From the NCBI RefSeq assembly GCF_017161265.1, contig NZ_CP031393.1, forward strand, positions 2,232,001 to 2,296,000: DNA of 64,000 bases, in the 5' to 3' direction. Each line of letters opens with the position of its first letter. Position 1 is the stretch's first letter. The translations under genes and the position numbers were made by a program. This stretch comes from Treponema medium (GTDB lineage Bacteria; Spirochaetota; Spirochaetia; Treponematales; Treponemataceae). The notes under the pieces are model-generated. The model saw only the letters and a program-made list of their open reading frames with translations. It made no database searches and had not been told where the DNA came from. This document shows, one piece after another, positions 27,390-36,221 of this stretch.

Positions 27390-27548
27390 GGGCACCTCTA
27401 AAAACTCGGTTAGATTTGCTTCGCATCCTTCGGAATAGAGGTACCCGTCGAGTTTTTAATAAGTCTATAAATATAAATGACTTATTAAAAACGTCGCAAA
27501 TTAAAATCAAGGAAAACCTCTAAAAACTGAAGTTTTTAGAGGTTCCCT
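27390..27548 (-). repeat. Trident repeat T4 nested in K
   Basis: On the minus strand: hairpin 1 CCTCTAAAAA/TTTTTAGAGG (27542-27517); linker CCTTGATTTTAATTTGCGACG; hairpin 2 GTTTTTAATAAGTC/GACTTATTAAAAAC (27492-27452); CTCG; hairpin 3 with ends GGTACCTCTA and TAGAGGTGCC. The hairpin 3 sequence recurs alone after dnaB at 48445-48498. Confidence 0.85.
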
Positions 27549-27602
27549 CTACTCTGTCTGATGCGTTTACCCTTTCGCTGAAAAAATGTGCGAAATTTTA
27601 TT

Positions 27603-27709
27603 CGTGCGGAGGGTTTAATACCCCGACGCTTGCGTCGTAACAAAGGGTATTAAAGCCGACTGCAACCACCTTATGAGAACAACATACCCCGACGCTTGCG
27701 TCGGGGTTG
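27603..27709 (-). repeat. R repeat (107 bp) nested in L
   Basis: Runs on the minus strand from CAACCCCGACG to CCCTCCGCACG, with both GACGCAAGCGTC hairpins and the GGTGGTTGCAGTCGGC core. Minus-strand flanks are AATCAA on the left and AATAAA on the right, so a target duplication is not exact. Confidence 0.85.
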
Positions 27710-27725
27710 TTGATTTCCTTAAAAT

Positions 27726-27861
27726 GCAACAGTTGAACAAAATATGAATTTTGAAAACTGTTGCATTCGTGCGCGAAAAGCGCACACATCAATACGCAAG
27801 TTTTCGAAAGAAAACTTGACGGTTAAGGTGAGCGGCGTCATTGTAGACTCTCACCTTATAC
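27726..27861 (+). repeat. U-like four-hairpin repeat with substituted arms
   Basis: In order: TGCAACAGTT/AACTGTTGCA; GTGCGC/GCGCAC; CAAGTTTTC/GAAAACTTG; GGTGAG/CTCACC. The same order and spacing occurs in the 149-bp U repeats near tpiA, but with different arms. Confidence 0.65.
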
Positions 27862-28004
27862 CTATGAAATTTCGCACAGAAGGAAGGCACCCGTTGAAGA
27901 TATTTTTAATGCAGTTGCCATGGTGTCTTGCCGTTCTTTGTATACGGATTATAGAACCTTTCATTTACATTACAAACCATAGCTTTCTCCATGTCATAAT
28001 TCCA

Positions 28005-30191
28005 TCACAACCTTTCCCCTACCCGTGCAAAAAGCTCAACATAGTGCTGTGCATTCTGCTTGGACTGCTGCACAAAGGCGTTGTCTTCCACATAGCCGAG
28101 TACAGCATCCCGCTCCGCGCGATTCCGGTAGGTAATATCGCGGAAATGATTGGTGTAGTCTTTTTTCTTGGTGATAAGAACCTGAGCTTCGATGTAACGG
28201 TTCAAGCGGAGCGCTTCGTCAAGGTAAGCCTGCCAGTGCGATCCGGTAAGGGCGGAAACTCCGACGAGCCGACAGAGTACGCTATAGGCATGTTCTGCGC
28301 GGTCAAAGGGATACCGTTCCCAGAGCCGGTCGTATTCGGCGTGGATTGCGTGCCACGAAGTAAGCTCCCCTGCCCCAATTCTACTGCGAAGCCGGTCATA
28401 TTCGTCCTCGCGTATCAGCTGCCCGCCTGCATTGACCCACGGGATTGTTCCATTTTGAATATTGAACCGGCTCCATACACCACTACGGCTAAGCACCTCA
28501 CCGTCGGCACCGGTTTCATCGATGTATTTTGCCAAAACGGTTACCCCGTACCATACGAGCATATCGCGGTACGCATACCATGCATCAATGCCGTGCAGAA
28601 TCTTCACCGGGCGGGCGGAATGTTCGATGTTTTCGGCAGTGAGGGGCAGTTTTTTCAGTTCGTCCCGTTTATGGCTCAAAAGATGTTGAGCGCTTTCGGG
28701 TTGATTTCCTGCCGCCGTCCATGCAGTTTCAAAGATGTGTTCCAGCAATTTCATTGCATACATAATTTCTCCGGCGGTATCGCAGGCAAGCACCTCGGTT
28801 TCAATCTTTTGCGTCTTTGTTTTCCGTTTATCCCGTTTCTTGAATTTATCGTTATTGCGGGCAAGCGCATACATATTATACATCCAAAAATAGGCAGGCA
28901 TAATATCGAGGCAGTCATCCCGCAGATTATCGCTGACCAAGCTGAACGGAAAAGGAATATCCAGTTCGGCAGGATAATTACCCTTATTCAACAGCACAAA
29001 GGAAGCAAACCGGCAGTTATGCTTGAGCGTTGCGGATAGTCCCGGCCAAAATCCCCGACCGGCGATAATCTCTCCGTCGTTGCCGCGGGTATTGTGGTTT
29101 GAACCTACCGTAGCGGCGGCCGCCATATTGGACTGCCCCTGAATCATCGCAGCGATAAGGAATGAGTTGTTATGATGCTGCTCATGGTAGGGAAAGATCA
29201 GCGCATTTAATACTTCGCAGCAAGAGATGGTTGAATTATCTCCCATTACGGAGTGAATGAGGCGGGCGCCGTATTTGAGCGTACAGTTATTTCCGAGCAC
29301 AAAGCGCACTGCCTTAACGCCGTAGAACACACGGCAGCCGTATCCGATAATCCCATTGACCAGCTCAACTCCTTCCCCAATCTGGGTCGCTTCTGCTGCG
29401 GAAGACCGGATGGTCAGATTTTTTAACTTATTGGCGCCCTTAATATAGACCGCCTCGCCGAATCGGACATCCTTGATAATCCTACAGCTTTTAATCACTG
29501 CGTTATCGCCGACGGTACCGTAATAACCGCGGGCGGAATCGCAAGAATCCTGCGTCAGCTTTTTCAGCTGCGCCATCAGCTTTGCATCGTCGCGGTACCG
29601 CGCCCACATAAACGCATCGGCGCAAATCATATCCGCAAAGGGGAGAATTTCCCGTCCGCCCGCTTCGTTCATCACATCGATTGTAACGCGGACTGCTTCA
29701 TCTTCCCCGTCTTTAATGACCCCTTCGCCGAACTTGGCATGATCGGTTGCCGCCATCTCATCTATTCTGTTTAAAATGACGGTATTCCCGACAATATAGT
29801 GCGCAAGATAGGCGCAGTCATGCACGGCGCAATTTGCTCCGATATCGCAGGAGATAATTTTGCTGTTGGTAATCCCCGCGGGAACAATAAAATCATGGTA
29901 GCGCAGATAACATTCGGTTAAAGAGGAAATCCGCACCAATCCCGCAAAAAGTGAGTTTTTAATGAGCGACGGCGTAAAGGGATCTTCCACCAAAAAGGTA
30001 TTCCAGTTAGTACAGGTGTTTCCGTTCTTGATGAGCGTTTCAACTTCGTTAAAGGTGAGCGGCCGCCATCGATGCTTTTCGGCAGGATTCTGCATAAAAC
30101 GAACGGTATATTCATCCCGCCCTGAAGTAAGAAAAGATTTATTGACAAAATTGACCCCAAAGTTATCCGATGTTATAACACGTACCGGCAT
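28005..30191 (-). CDS. DUF4954 family protein with left-handed beta-helix repeats
   Basis: A 728-residue protein of the DUF4954 type known from Bacteroidetes and spirochaetes. Residues ~80-380 contain many hexapeptide-like repeats (for example NSKIISCDIGANCAVHDCAY and IGEGVELVNGIIGYGC), predicting a left-handed beta-helix as in sugar-nucleotide acyltransferases. The C-terminal half is helical. It may be a sugar-nucleotide-modifying enzyme, but no nucleotidyltransferase domain precedes the helix; the biochemical role is unknown. GGAGGAAGT precedes the ATG. It stands alone between large repeat clusters. Confidence 0.75.
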   Translation of the reverse strand: MPVRVITSDNFGVNFVNKSFLTSGRDEYTVRFMQNPAEKHRWRPLTFNEVETLIKNGNTCTNWNTFLVEDPFTPSLIKNSLFAGLVRISSLTECYLRYHDFIVPAGITNSKIISCDIGANCAVHDCAYLAHYIVGNTVILNRIDEMAATDHAKFGEGVIKDGEDEAVRVTIDVMNEAGGREILPFADMICADAFMWARYRDDAKLMAQLKKLTQDSCDSARGYYGTVGDNAVIKSCRIIKDVRFGEAVYIKGANKLKNLTIRSSAAEATQIGEGVELVNGIIGYGCRVFYGVKAVRFVLGNNCTLKYGARLIHSVMGDNSTISCCEVLNALIFPYHEQHHNNSFLIAAMIQGQSNMAAAATVGSNHNTRGNDGEIIAGRGFWPGLSATLKHNCRFASFVLLNKGNYPAELDIPFPFSLVSDNLRDDCLDIMPAYFWMYNMYALARNNDKFKKRDKRKTKTQKIETEVLACDTAGEIMYAMKLLEHIFETAWTAAGNQPESAQHLLSHKRDELKKLPLTAENIEHSARPVKILHGIDAWYAYRDMLVWYGVTVLAKYIDETGADGEVLSRSGVWSRFNIQNGTIPWVNAGGQLIREDEYDRLRSRIGAGELTSWHAIHAEYDRLWERYPFDRAEHAYSVLCRLVGVSALTGSHWQAYLDEALRLNRYIEAQVLITKKKDYTNHFRDITYRNRAERDAVLGYVEDNAFVQQSKQNAQHYVELFARVGERL

Positions 30192-30207
30192 ACTTCCTCC
30201 AATGCTG

Positions 30208-30427
30208 GAGCAAACACATTAGACGTCTTTTAAAAATAAACGGCCATCTCCTTCGTTGCTGCAAACAAATTAATCCTCAACGTATCAAAGATACGCCTGC
30301 GGTTAATTTGTTTTCGCTCCTTGGATATGCCCCGTTTCTTTTTAAAAGACAAACGGTAAGACTATTTTCAAAAATCCCAGCCTCATTATTCTGCGAAATT
30401 TGATTTGCCTGTCTAATGTGTTTGCTC
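30208..30427. repeat. K element (copy B) with perfect 17-bp terminal inverted repeats
   Basis: GAGCAAACACATTAGAC (30208-30224) and GTCTAATGTGTTTGCTC (30411-30427) are exact reverse complements. GTCTTTTAAAAA/TTTTTAAAAGAC and AAACAAATTAA/TTAATTTGTTT continue the symmetry. CATTATTCTGCG at 30383 is a leftover of the inner arm type seen in copy A, so this copy is rearranged. An L pair follows. Confidence 0.85.
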
Positions 30428-30444
30428 TTTTTTTCGAAATCAAC

Positions 30445-30515
30445 TGTGCGAAATTTTAAGCAAAATTTCGCACAAAAGGAAGGCAACCGCTTAAAATATT
30501 TACGATGCGGTTGCC
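30445..30515 (+). repeat. L hairpin pair (copy B)
   Basis: TGTGCGAAATTTT (30445-30457) pairs with AAAATTTCGCACA (30462-30474). GGCAACCGC (30482-30490) pairs with GCGGTTGCC (30507-30515). The cleanest example of the L unit; followed by T-rich sequence, so it may terminate transcription. Confidence 0.85.
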
Positions 30516-30552
30516 GTATTTTTCCTCTCAAATCTAATATGAAACCGAAGCA

Positions 30553-31704
30553 CTACGATTTTCGATTATGAACGCGAATCTTCTTTTTGACGGTTTTAAA
30601 CCAAAACATTCGTAATCGCTCCGCATAAGAGTAGAGGCGATAGCGGAAGCCTCGTACCGGAATATCAAGTGTTCCTACTCGATGAATAATAGTTCCGCCG
30701 AATCCTGTTTTAAACCGATACAGACCATACATTGGATGGTGCGAATCGTCAGTAGGGGGAATTCCGTAGAAGTCATAAGAGCTACAGCCGTATTTTTGCG
30801 CATTCTGAATTGCCTGCCATTGCAGTAGGTATGAAGGCATTAGGTTACGGTGTTCATTTGAAGAAGCGCCGTACAGATAGACGGCTCCGCTCGAAGAAAA
30901 AAGCGTGATAATCGCAGCAAGCGGCTTCTCTTCAAAATAAGCAATATAAACCGAAATAAGAATATGTTCGGCGTCGAATACAGGATCGACGGCAAGCCGA
31001 CAAAGCGAGCGGTAATAGTTTTCGCTATGGATAGCAATGCCGTCCCTTGCCGCAGTTTCACGGTAAATCTGATAAAAAACGGGTATCGCGTCTTCGGCCT
31101 GGCTTCCGGAAAAACAGCGTACCTGCACACCTTTTTTTTCGGCAAGCCGGATATTATAGCGCCACTTCGGTTTACACTGAGCGAGCAGTACGTCAAGCGG
31201 CTGTTGTAAATCAAGCTGAATCGTATCGGGCGGCTGAATATCGGAAGCTGCTTTACGCAAGCTGCACGGCGTTTTTCCGCCGGTACAAGGTATAAGCGGA
31301 AAATCTTGAGAAGAAAACTTTTGTGTTTCTCCAGTTTTCATTGCACACTCCCACGGTGGGTCAAAGCGAATTAAAAAAACATAAGCAGGCAGCAACGGTA
31401 CAAGCTTTTCCGCAAGGTTTACCAGAAAAAGCTTCCGTTTTTCCGCCGTTTCGGGGAGGCTCGGATCATTCGTAATGAGGATAGACGGACCCATCGGAAT
31501 ATAGGCAAGAAAACCGAAGGGACTCAATTGCCGCAATAAAACCGTGAGTAAAAAAGAACGGGTACCCGGACTATGTACCTCATATTGCCGATATGTCCAG
31601 CCTTGCTCCTTTTTAAATTCTGCCCAAAAACGGCTCTGCAGAAAATGCTGCGCAGGAGTTTTCACCGTCATATCGGTACATTCTTTTATCGTCAATGTAT
31701 TCAT
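30553..31704 (-). CDS. FemAB-family peptidoglycan bridge-forming/lipid II aminoacyltransferase-like protein
   Basis: A ~383-residue protein with two GNAT-like halves, typical of Fem transferases that add amino acids from aminoacyl-tRNA to peptidoglycan precursors. Supporting motifs are FLQSRFWAEFKKEQGW near the N-terminus, KPKWRYNIRLAEKKGV in the middle and SYDFYGIPPTDDSHHPMYGL near the C-terminus, a hallmark of the family (YDF.G). Starts are uncertain: ATG 31704 is used here, and ATG 31671 (MTVKTPAQHF) is equally possible. Neither has a strong ribosome site. Confidence 0.82.
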   Translation of the reverse strand: MNTLTIKECTDMTVKTPAQHFLQSRFWAEFKKEQGWTYRQYEVHSPGTRSFLLTVLLRQLSPFGFLAYIPMGPSILITNDPSLPETAEKRKLFLVNLAEKLVPLLPAYVFLIRFDPPWECAMKTGETQKFSSQDFPLIPCTGGKTPCSLRKAASDIQPPDTIQLDLQQPLDVLLAQCKPKWRYNIRLAEKKGVQVRCFSGSQAEDAIPVFYQIYRETAARDGIAIHSENYYRSLCRLAVDPVFDAEHILISVYIAYFEEKPLAAIITLFSSSGAVYLYGASSNEHRNLMPSYLLQWQAIQNAQKYGCSSYDFYGIPPTDDSHHPMYGLYRFKTGFGGTIIHRVGTLDIPVRGFRYRLYSYAERLRMFWFKTVKKKIRVHNRKS

Positions 31705-31939
31705 AGTTGGCAAAAACGATAGCGGAAAAAGAAGCTTTTGTCAAAGGATTGAAGGTGGTTTTACAGGGCTTCCGCATTTAAATTATAAAGCTATATATTA
31801 TAATAACTTATGCGTCTCATTTTTTATTATATTTTATAGCAAGTCATTATCATACAATAATTTAGGCCATTATGATGCGGAATCCATGGGTGGTTTTAGC
31901 TTATCAGAGTACCACCTAATCTGTAGAAAAACAATCCGC

Positions 31940-32671
31940 TTACGCTCCCCCGCCCCATCCGCGCCATTTTTCTGCAAGCGGGGTTTGTGCTTCCGATGTG
32001 GAGTACGAAGAAGTAGCATCGGAATCTGCTGGGGCAGAAGAAATTTTAGCAGGAGTACCGGAATTGCAGACGCTTTCTATATCGGCACTCTTTAATTCCT
32101 TTAAGAAAGCGGCTAATTCCTCCGGGGACATTGTCTCTTTTAATGTATTGATTGTACGGATTAAATCTTGCTGCGCACCGCTCGCGGTTTCTTTTGTCAG
32201 TTGAGCATTGTTTTTTTCCACCTTTTCGCGGAGCCGTTTTGCATATTCGCGTCCGTCGATAGGTTTTGCGACAGGAATACCTGCCGTAACGCCGACAACC
32301 GCAAGCACCAATTTAAGTCCGACAAGTCCGCCTGCACTGCTCGCGTATTCAAAAGAAGCGCCGGTAAGATAAGCGGTTTTAAACACCTCATAATAGAGAA
32401 TAGTAAGCGCACTATATGCGATAAGGAGTATAAACGCCGCAGCAAGCCGTCTTTTGGTGTACCATCCCATCGGCTGAATAAACAAATAGATAATCGCTGC
32501 AATCAAAACCAATGCAAAAAAAAGTTCGGCGCTCCAAGGCATCATAATAAAAGAAAAAGACTCCGTATGAATTACATTACGTAACAGATAGAACTGTCCG
32601 ACAAGAATTACAAGAAAACAGATAACCGTCACCCCGCCCCGCGCACGGGTATTTGTTTTATTTTGTTTCAT
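31940..32671 (-). CDS. Hypothetical membrane protein, 243 aa
   Basis: Four hydrophobic segments in the first ~145 residues, then a charged, probably coiled-coil region (REYAKRLREKVEKNNAQLTK) and a short helix with MSPEELAAFLKELK. The last ~40 residues are Ser/Ala-rich and end WRGWGGGA. I do not recognise a family. GGGGAT lies upstream of the ATG. It is divergent from the next gene across a K element. Confidence 0.6.
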   Translation of the reverse strand: MKQNKTNTRARGGVTVICFLVILVGQFYLLRNVIHTESFSFIMMPWSAELFFALVLIAAIIYLFIQPMGWYTKRRLAAAFILLIAYSALTILYYEVFKTAYLTGASFEYASSAGGLVGLKLVLAVVGVTAGIPVAKPIDGREYAKRLREKVEKNNAQLTKETASGAQQDLIRTINTLKETMSPEELAAFLKELKSADIESVCNSGTPAKISSAPADSDATSSYSTSEAQTPLAEKWRGWGGGA

Positions 32672-32695
32672 TCTATATATACATCCCCTCGTGAA

Positions 32696-32739
32696 TTGCC
32701 ATATTCGTGAGAAGTTTTATTTATTTAAAACTTCGCACA
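32696..32739. repeat. L hairpin remnant (copy C)
   Basis: GTGAGAAGTTTTA with TAAAACTTCGCAC (32707-32739) corresponds to the A/T hairpin of L. Only a TTGCC stub remains of the second hairpin. Confidence 0.55.
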
Positions 32740-32755
32740 TTTTTTTCTAGCAGAC

Positions 32756-32899
32756 GGCAAACACATCAGGCAGATTAGATGAAAAGCGCAGAATAAAGAG
32801 GTTATGAGACCATTTGAACCGCGCAGAGGTTCAACTCTGGTCGAATAACATCTCTTATTCTGCGGGGGTATTCAAAGAAGTACCAGATGCGTTTACACC
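32756..32899. repeat. K element (copy C), 144 bp
   Basis: Ends GGCAAACACATCAGGC and CCAGATGCGTTTACACC. Inner arms GCAGAATAAAGAGGTTAT and ATAACATCTCTTATTCTGC pair imperfectly. Loop sides are GAGACCATTTGAACC and GGTTCAACTCTGGTC. Confidence 0.88.
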
Positions 32900-32963
32900 G
32901 TCAGCCTAGCAGGTTTCTATTGACGAGTCAACGGAACTGCGGTACAAAAGATACGGAGGATTT

Positions 32964-33587
32964 ATGCTGCAATTCAATCCGGTACATCTTGCTTTCACTG
33001 TTATGATAATCGGCGTTATTTTTACCTTTATATTATCAAAAAAGGAGATCAAACAACTTCGGTCGCTTGCCGATTCCTTTGCAATCCCATTCGTTAAACT
33101 TTCAAACTATATTGCACCGCAAAAACCTGCAAGCTCATTGTTGATAGAAAAAACGGAATCCGGCAGCATTAGACCGCTGCCGGCAGAAGAACAATCGAAA
33201 GAAATACGCGAAATCATTAAACGGGCAGGAAATACTAAAGCGGTAAAACTTTTCCGTGAAATGGTGGAAGCCGAAGATACACTAAAAAAAGCTGCGGGGA
33301 AAAACCGACGTAAATGCTATCAATTTGCCGATCCTGTTGCCCGCATACTGTATATGACGCACACCTTTCTTACCGGCTGCGAAACTCTCGCCGCCATCGA
33401 TACGGAAAACAAACTGGAGGAATTTAACAGCTTTTTGAATGAACAAGTATCGCATCGTATGACTTTATTGCGGTTGATCAGCGGTTCCCTTGCCGACGAA
33501 TATCGAGAGCTGAATAAAGTATATGCGGTAGAGATGGAGCAAATCGAACGGGAACAAATGATGCTTCGACCGCAGAATGTTCAATAA
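32964..33587 (+). CDS. Hypothetical membrane-anchored protein, 207 aa
   Basis: One N-terminal transmembrane segment (residues ~8-25, VHLAFTVMIIGVIFTFIL) followed by a ~180-residue soluble, strongly helical domain rich in Glu, Lys and Arg. No known motif is seen. CGGAGG precedes the ATG by four bases. A strong hairpin immediately follows the stop codon. It is monocistronic, with a convergent nucleotidyltransferase gene 99 bp away. Confidence 0.6.
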   Translation: MLQFNPVHLAFTVMIIGVIFTFILSKKEIKQLRSLADSFAIPFVKLSNYIAPQKPASSLLIEKTESGSIRPLPAEEQSKEIREIIKRAGNTKAVKLFREMVEAEDTLKKAAGKNRRKCYQFADPVARILYMTHTFLTGCETLAAIDTENKLEEFNSFLNEQVSHRMTLLRLISGSLADEYRELNKVYAVEMEQIEREQMMLRPQNVQ

Positions 33588-33589
33588 TA

Positions 33590-33633
33590 CAACAACTGAA
33601 CAAAGTATAAATTTTGTTCAGTTGTTGCATTTT
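33590..33633 (+). terminator. Rho-independent terminator
   Basis: CAACAACTGAACAAA pairs with TTTTGTTCAGTTGTTG around a short AT loop, followed by CATTTT. It starts at the stop codon of the preceding gene. Confidence 0.7.
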
Positions 33634-33685
33634 CAGGAAATTCAAAACGATCCCTCTCTATAATATGTCCGAATAATATGTCCGA

Positions 33686-34603
33686 TTATTTCCACAAGAA
33701 TTCGGGATAATAGTTTTCTTTAATTTTTTGTGCTATTTCTTTTTTCACGATTTCGCGGTCTTCGGGATAGGTCATACCGAACCAGCGTTCATCGGTGGTA
33801 TAACATTTGATTGTGCCAAGTCCTTTGGTAACCAGCGTACTGGCGCCTTCCGGCAGTAAGCATTCGGCTTTTTCGCTTGCAATATTCTTTTTAATAAATG
33901 CTTCAAAGAATGCATGGAAACCTTCAAACGCTTTCAGACTAAAGCCGAAGAGATTCATAGAAACGGTTTCTTTACCGGTTAAATGGGTTACTCCATTTTC
34001 GAGCTGGGAAAGGATCACTCTCTTGCCGTTTTCTTCACCGTAAGAAATCTTGGTATGTTCCTTCATAGAAACGAGCATTCCGTTCTCAACATTGCATACC
34101 CCCCGAGATACGGAACCGGATTCGCTCATCGTATTTTCCAAAATATAACCGACCATCGCATGGTTAGGGGAATAATTGTCTAAAGTTGACAAGTGATCTG
34201 CCATCGTCTTATATGCCTTACGCCCGTAATAGTCGTCTGCATTGATAATAGCAAAGGGAGTTTTAACGGAATTCTCCGCACAAAGCACGGCGTGAATGGT
34301 ACCCCACGGTTTTTTGCGGTTTATCGTTTGAGGGAGTTCTTTAGGATCAATCAGTGAATCAATGGACTGAAACAGATATTCTGCATCACAATTGCGAGCA
34401 ATTCGGTCAAATAAACGGGCACGGAAATCTGTTTCAATATCTTTTCGAATAACAAATACTACTTTTCCGAAACCGTTATGCATGGCATCATAGACTGCAT
34501 AATCCAGCAATGTTTCATTATGCATCCCCACCGCATCTATTTGCTTAACACCGCCGTAACGGCTCCCCATTCCTCCTGCTAAAACCAACAATGTAGGTTT
34601 CAT
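33686..34603 (-). CDS. Sugar-phosphate nucleotidyltransferase (NTP-transferase family)
   Basis: A 305-residue protein whose N-terminus LLVLAGGMGSRYGGVKQID is the nucleotide-binding signature of the NTP_transferase family. AIINADDYYGRKAY supplies the metal-binding aspartate pattern. It would join a sugar-1-phosphate to an NTP, releasing pyrophosphate. The precise sugar cannot be read; the RYGGVKQ variant is not the usual GlmU or RmlA form. GGAGG precedes the ATG by nine bases. Confidence 0.82.
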   Translation of the reverse strand: MKPTLLVLAGGMGSRYGGVKQIDAVGMHNETLLDYAVYDAMHNGFGKVVFVIRKDIETDFRARLFDRIARNCDAEYLFQSIDSLIDPKELPQTINRKKPWGTIHAVLCAENSVKTPFAIINADDYYGRKAYKTMADHLSTLDNYSPNHAMVGYILENTMSESGSVSRGVCNVENGMLVSMKEHTKISYGEENGKRVILSQLENGVTHLTGKETVSMNLFGFSLKAFEGFHAFFEAFIKKNIASEKAECLLPEGASTLVTKGLGTIKCYTTDERWFGMTYPEDREIVKKEIAQKIKENYYPEFLWK

Positions 34604-34655
34604 TCTATTTTACCTCCATAAATACTCACTTCTATACATTCAACGCTTCAAAGAA

Positions 34656-34691
34656 AACGCCGATTAACCCGTTTCAGGATCAATCAGCGTT
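34656..34691 (-). terminator. Terminator-like hairpin, minus strand
   Basis: On the minus strand AACGCTGATT pairs with AATCGGCGTT (one G-T pair), followed by TTCTTT. It lies between the small exported gene and the nucleotidyltransferase. Confidence 0.55.
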
Positions 34692-34747
34692 CTAAAAGTT
34701 CATTAATCACACTATAAAAACACCCTAAATGCACATAAGCTTAAAGG

Positions 34748-34778
34748 CAACCTCTAAAAACTCAAGATTTTAGAGGTT
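34748..34778. repeat. Isolated CCTCTAAAA hairpin
   Basis: AACCTCTAAAA/TTTTAGAGGTT right after the stop of the next gene; matches hairpin 1 of the tridents and could serve as its terminator. Confidence 0.6.
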
Positions 34779-34787
34779 TTCGTATGT

Positions 34788-35147
34788 TTACCGTTTGTTT
34801 ACGTGACGGAAAATAACACGTTTTTCCATTGTTGTTGTAGTCTTACCGGTAGTTGCTCCTTTCAAATCTTCAACTTCAACGGAAGAAAAGCCTTTATCCC
34901 GTTTGTAATTTGAAAAGAATTCATACATAACCTTTTCAGCTTCATTTTCGTCAAATGTGTTCTTATCTTCTTCGTATACACAATAGTATTCTGCCCAGTT
35001 ATCGGTTTTATAAATTTCAGTTAGATAAAGAGAGGCATTTGCACGCCCTTCAACCTTAATTTTTTGCTTTTTAGGCTGTACAGTCTGTGCAGACAGGACA
35101 ACAGCGAGCAACATAAATGCGCATAGCGCAAGTATTTTCTTGTTCAT
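34788..35147 (-). CDS. Hypothetical small exported protein, 119 aa
   Basis: MNKKILALCAFMLLAVVLSAQ is a clear signal peptide, with AGGAGGATCTATA directly upstream; the frame could open 93 bp earlier but that stretch is unlikely to be translated. The mature part is short, basic at its start (PKKQKIKVEGRANASLYL), and contains two or three beta strands. No family is recognised. It is monocistronic. Confidence 0.62.
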   Translation of the reverse strand: MNKKILALCAFMLLAVVLSAQTVQPKKQKIKVEGRANASLYLTEIYKTDNWAEYYCVYEEDKNTFDENEAEKVMYEFFSNYKRDKGFSSVEVEDLKGATTGKTTTTMEKRVIFRHVNKR

Positions 35148-35221
35148 TATAGATCCTCCTATAAAGTAATAAACGAGTTTAGTATATACGGAAAAATCGT
35201 TCTTTGCAATATCGACTGTCA

Positions 35222-35365
35222 GGGCAAACGCATCAGGCATTTTTTTAACAATCCCGCGGAAAAATTGAGACTATTCGACCAGAGTTGAACCTCTTCGCGG
35301 TTCAAATGGTCTCATAGTCTCAATTTTTCCGCGATTTTTATCTATCCTACCTGATGCGGTTGCCC
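35222..35365. repeat. K element (copy D), 144 bp, near-perfect full-length hairpin
   Basis: Ends GGGCAAACGCATCAGG and CCTGATGCGGTTGCCC. Inner arms CGCGGAAAAATTGAGACTAT and ATAGTCTCAATTTTTCCGCG are exact reverse complements. The loop keeps TCGACCAGAGTTGAACC and GGTTCAAATGGTCTCA. An L pair follows. Confidence 0.9.
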
Positions 35366-35381
35366 TTCTTCTAAAATAAAC

Positions 35382-35454
35382 CATTCGAAATTTTTAACAA
35401 AATTTCGAATGAAAAAGAAAGCAATCGTTTGAAAATAGTAGCGGTACGGTTGCC
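35382..35454 (+). repeat. L hairpin pair (copy D)
   Basis: CATTCGAAATTTTT pairs with AAAATTTCGAATG (35382-35411). The second hairpin, GCAATCGT with ACGGTTGC, is imperfect. It ends 10 bp from the tpiA stop codon and may end that transcript. Confidence 0.75.
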
Positions 35455-35464
35455 TTGTTCCGCG

Positions 35465-36214
35465 TTATTCACATAGAGCGATTGGAGCAAAGGTTTCGGC
35501 TTTAAGTGCGGCGCCGCCGATTAAGCCACCGTCGATATTTTCTTTAGCAAGTAATGTTTTGGCATTTTCGGCTTTCATCGAACCGCCGTACTGAATGACC
35601 ATTGCATCGGCAGCAGCTTTTCCGTATAACTTCGCAATGACGGATCTGATATGCGCATGAATCGCATCGGCATCTTCTGGAGTTGCCGTTTTTCCGGTAC
35701 CGATTGCCCAGACCGGCTCATACGCAATAGTAACCCGTGCCAGTTCTTGTGCGGTTACGCCTTCCAATCCTTTTTCGGTTTGAGTTGCGCAGACAGTTTC
35801 CGCCTGACCTGCCTCGCGTTCTTCCAGCAATTCGCCGACACAAAGAATCACTTCAAGCCCGTGCCGCAATGCAAGCCGCACCTTTTTGTTGATCATTGCA
35901 TCGGTTTCCCCGTAAATATGACGCCGTTCCGAATGGCCGAGAATAACAACCTGTACACCGAGATCCTTGAGCTGCAATACGGACACTTCTCCGGTATGAG
36001 CGCCTTGCTCATCGGTGCTCATATTCTGCGCACCAAGCAAAACATTGCTTCCTTTTACTACCTGAGAAACGGCATCAAGAGCAGTAAAGGAAGGAGCAAT
36101 CATGTATTTGTGCTTTCCGCCTTTGACAGCCTCCACCACACCTTTTGCCAAATCTACGGCTTCTCCCTTTGTTTTGTGCATTTTCCAGTTACCTGCAATA
36201 AAATATCTACGCAT
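35465..36214 (-). CDS. tpiA: Triosephosphate isomerase
   Basis: A 249-residue TIM-barrel enzyme interconverting DHAP and glyceraldehyde-3-phosphate. Signatures present are AGNWKMHK (substrate Asn and Lys), ILGHSERR (catalytic His) and IAYEPVWAIGTGKTAT (catalytic Glu and the mobile loop). I place the start at the ATG after GGAGAAGGT, giving MRRYFIAGNWKMHK; the 13 codons upstream fall in repeat DNA. The first unit of a 149-bp tandem repeat begins 8 bp upstream of this start, so the tpiA leader is embedded in it. Confidence 0.95.
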   Translation of the reverse strand: MRRYFIAGNWKMHKTKGEAVDLAKGVVEAVKGGKHKYMIAPSFTALDAVSQVVKGSNVLLGAQNMSTDEQGAHTGEVSVLQLKDLGVQVVILGHSERRHIYGETDAMINKKVRLALRHGLEVILCVGELLEEREAGQAETVCATQTEKGLEGVTAQELARVTIAYEPVWAIGTGKTATPEDADAIHAHIRSVIAKLYGKAAADAMVIQYGGSMKAENAKTLLAKENIDGGLIGGAALKAETFAPIALCE

Positions 36215-36221
36215 ACCTTCT

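Larger units (their letters stand above)
27099..27572. repeat. K element (copy F) expanded by nested tridents
   Basis: Ends are GGGTAAACGCATCAGGC (27099-27115) and GTCTGATGCGTTTACCC (27556-27572). Inner arms CGCGAAAAAATTGAGACTAT and AGTCTCAATTTTTTCGCG flank the loop. Compared with the 144-bp copies it has gained about 330 bp: hairpins and trident T7 in the loop, and trident T4 near the right end. Confidence 0.85.
27588..27919. repeat. L hairpin pair (copy F) split by R and U-like insertions
   Basis: The left arm TGTGCGAAATTTT (27588-27600) and right arm AAATTTCGCACA (27867-27878), normally separated by four bases, are here 266 bp apart. The second hairpin is the weak GGCACCCG/CAGTTGCC (27886-27919). 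The gap holds an R repeat and a U-like hairpin series. Together with the preceding K this makes one ~820-bp nested unit filling most of the 27.0-28.0 kb gap. Confidence 0.75.

Noticed and set aside
27744-29039. 431-codon plus-strand frame
   Set aside because: It is antisense to the DUF4954 gene, starts in a repeat and lacks coding features; the minus-strand gene has a ribosome-binding site and family similarity.
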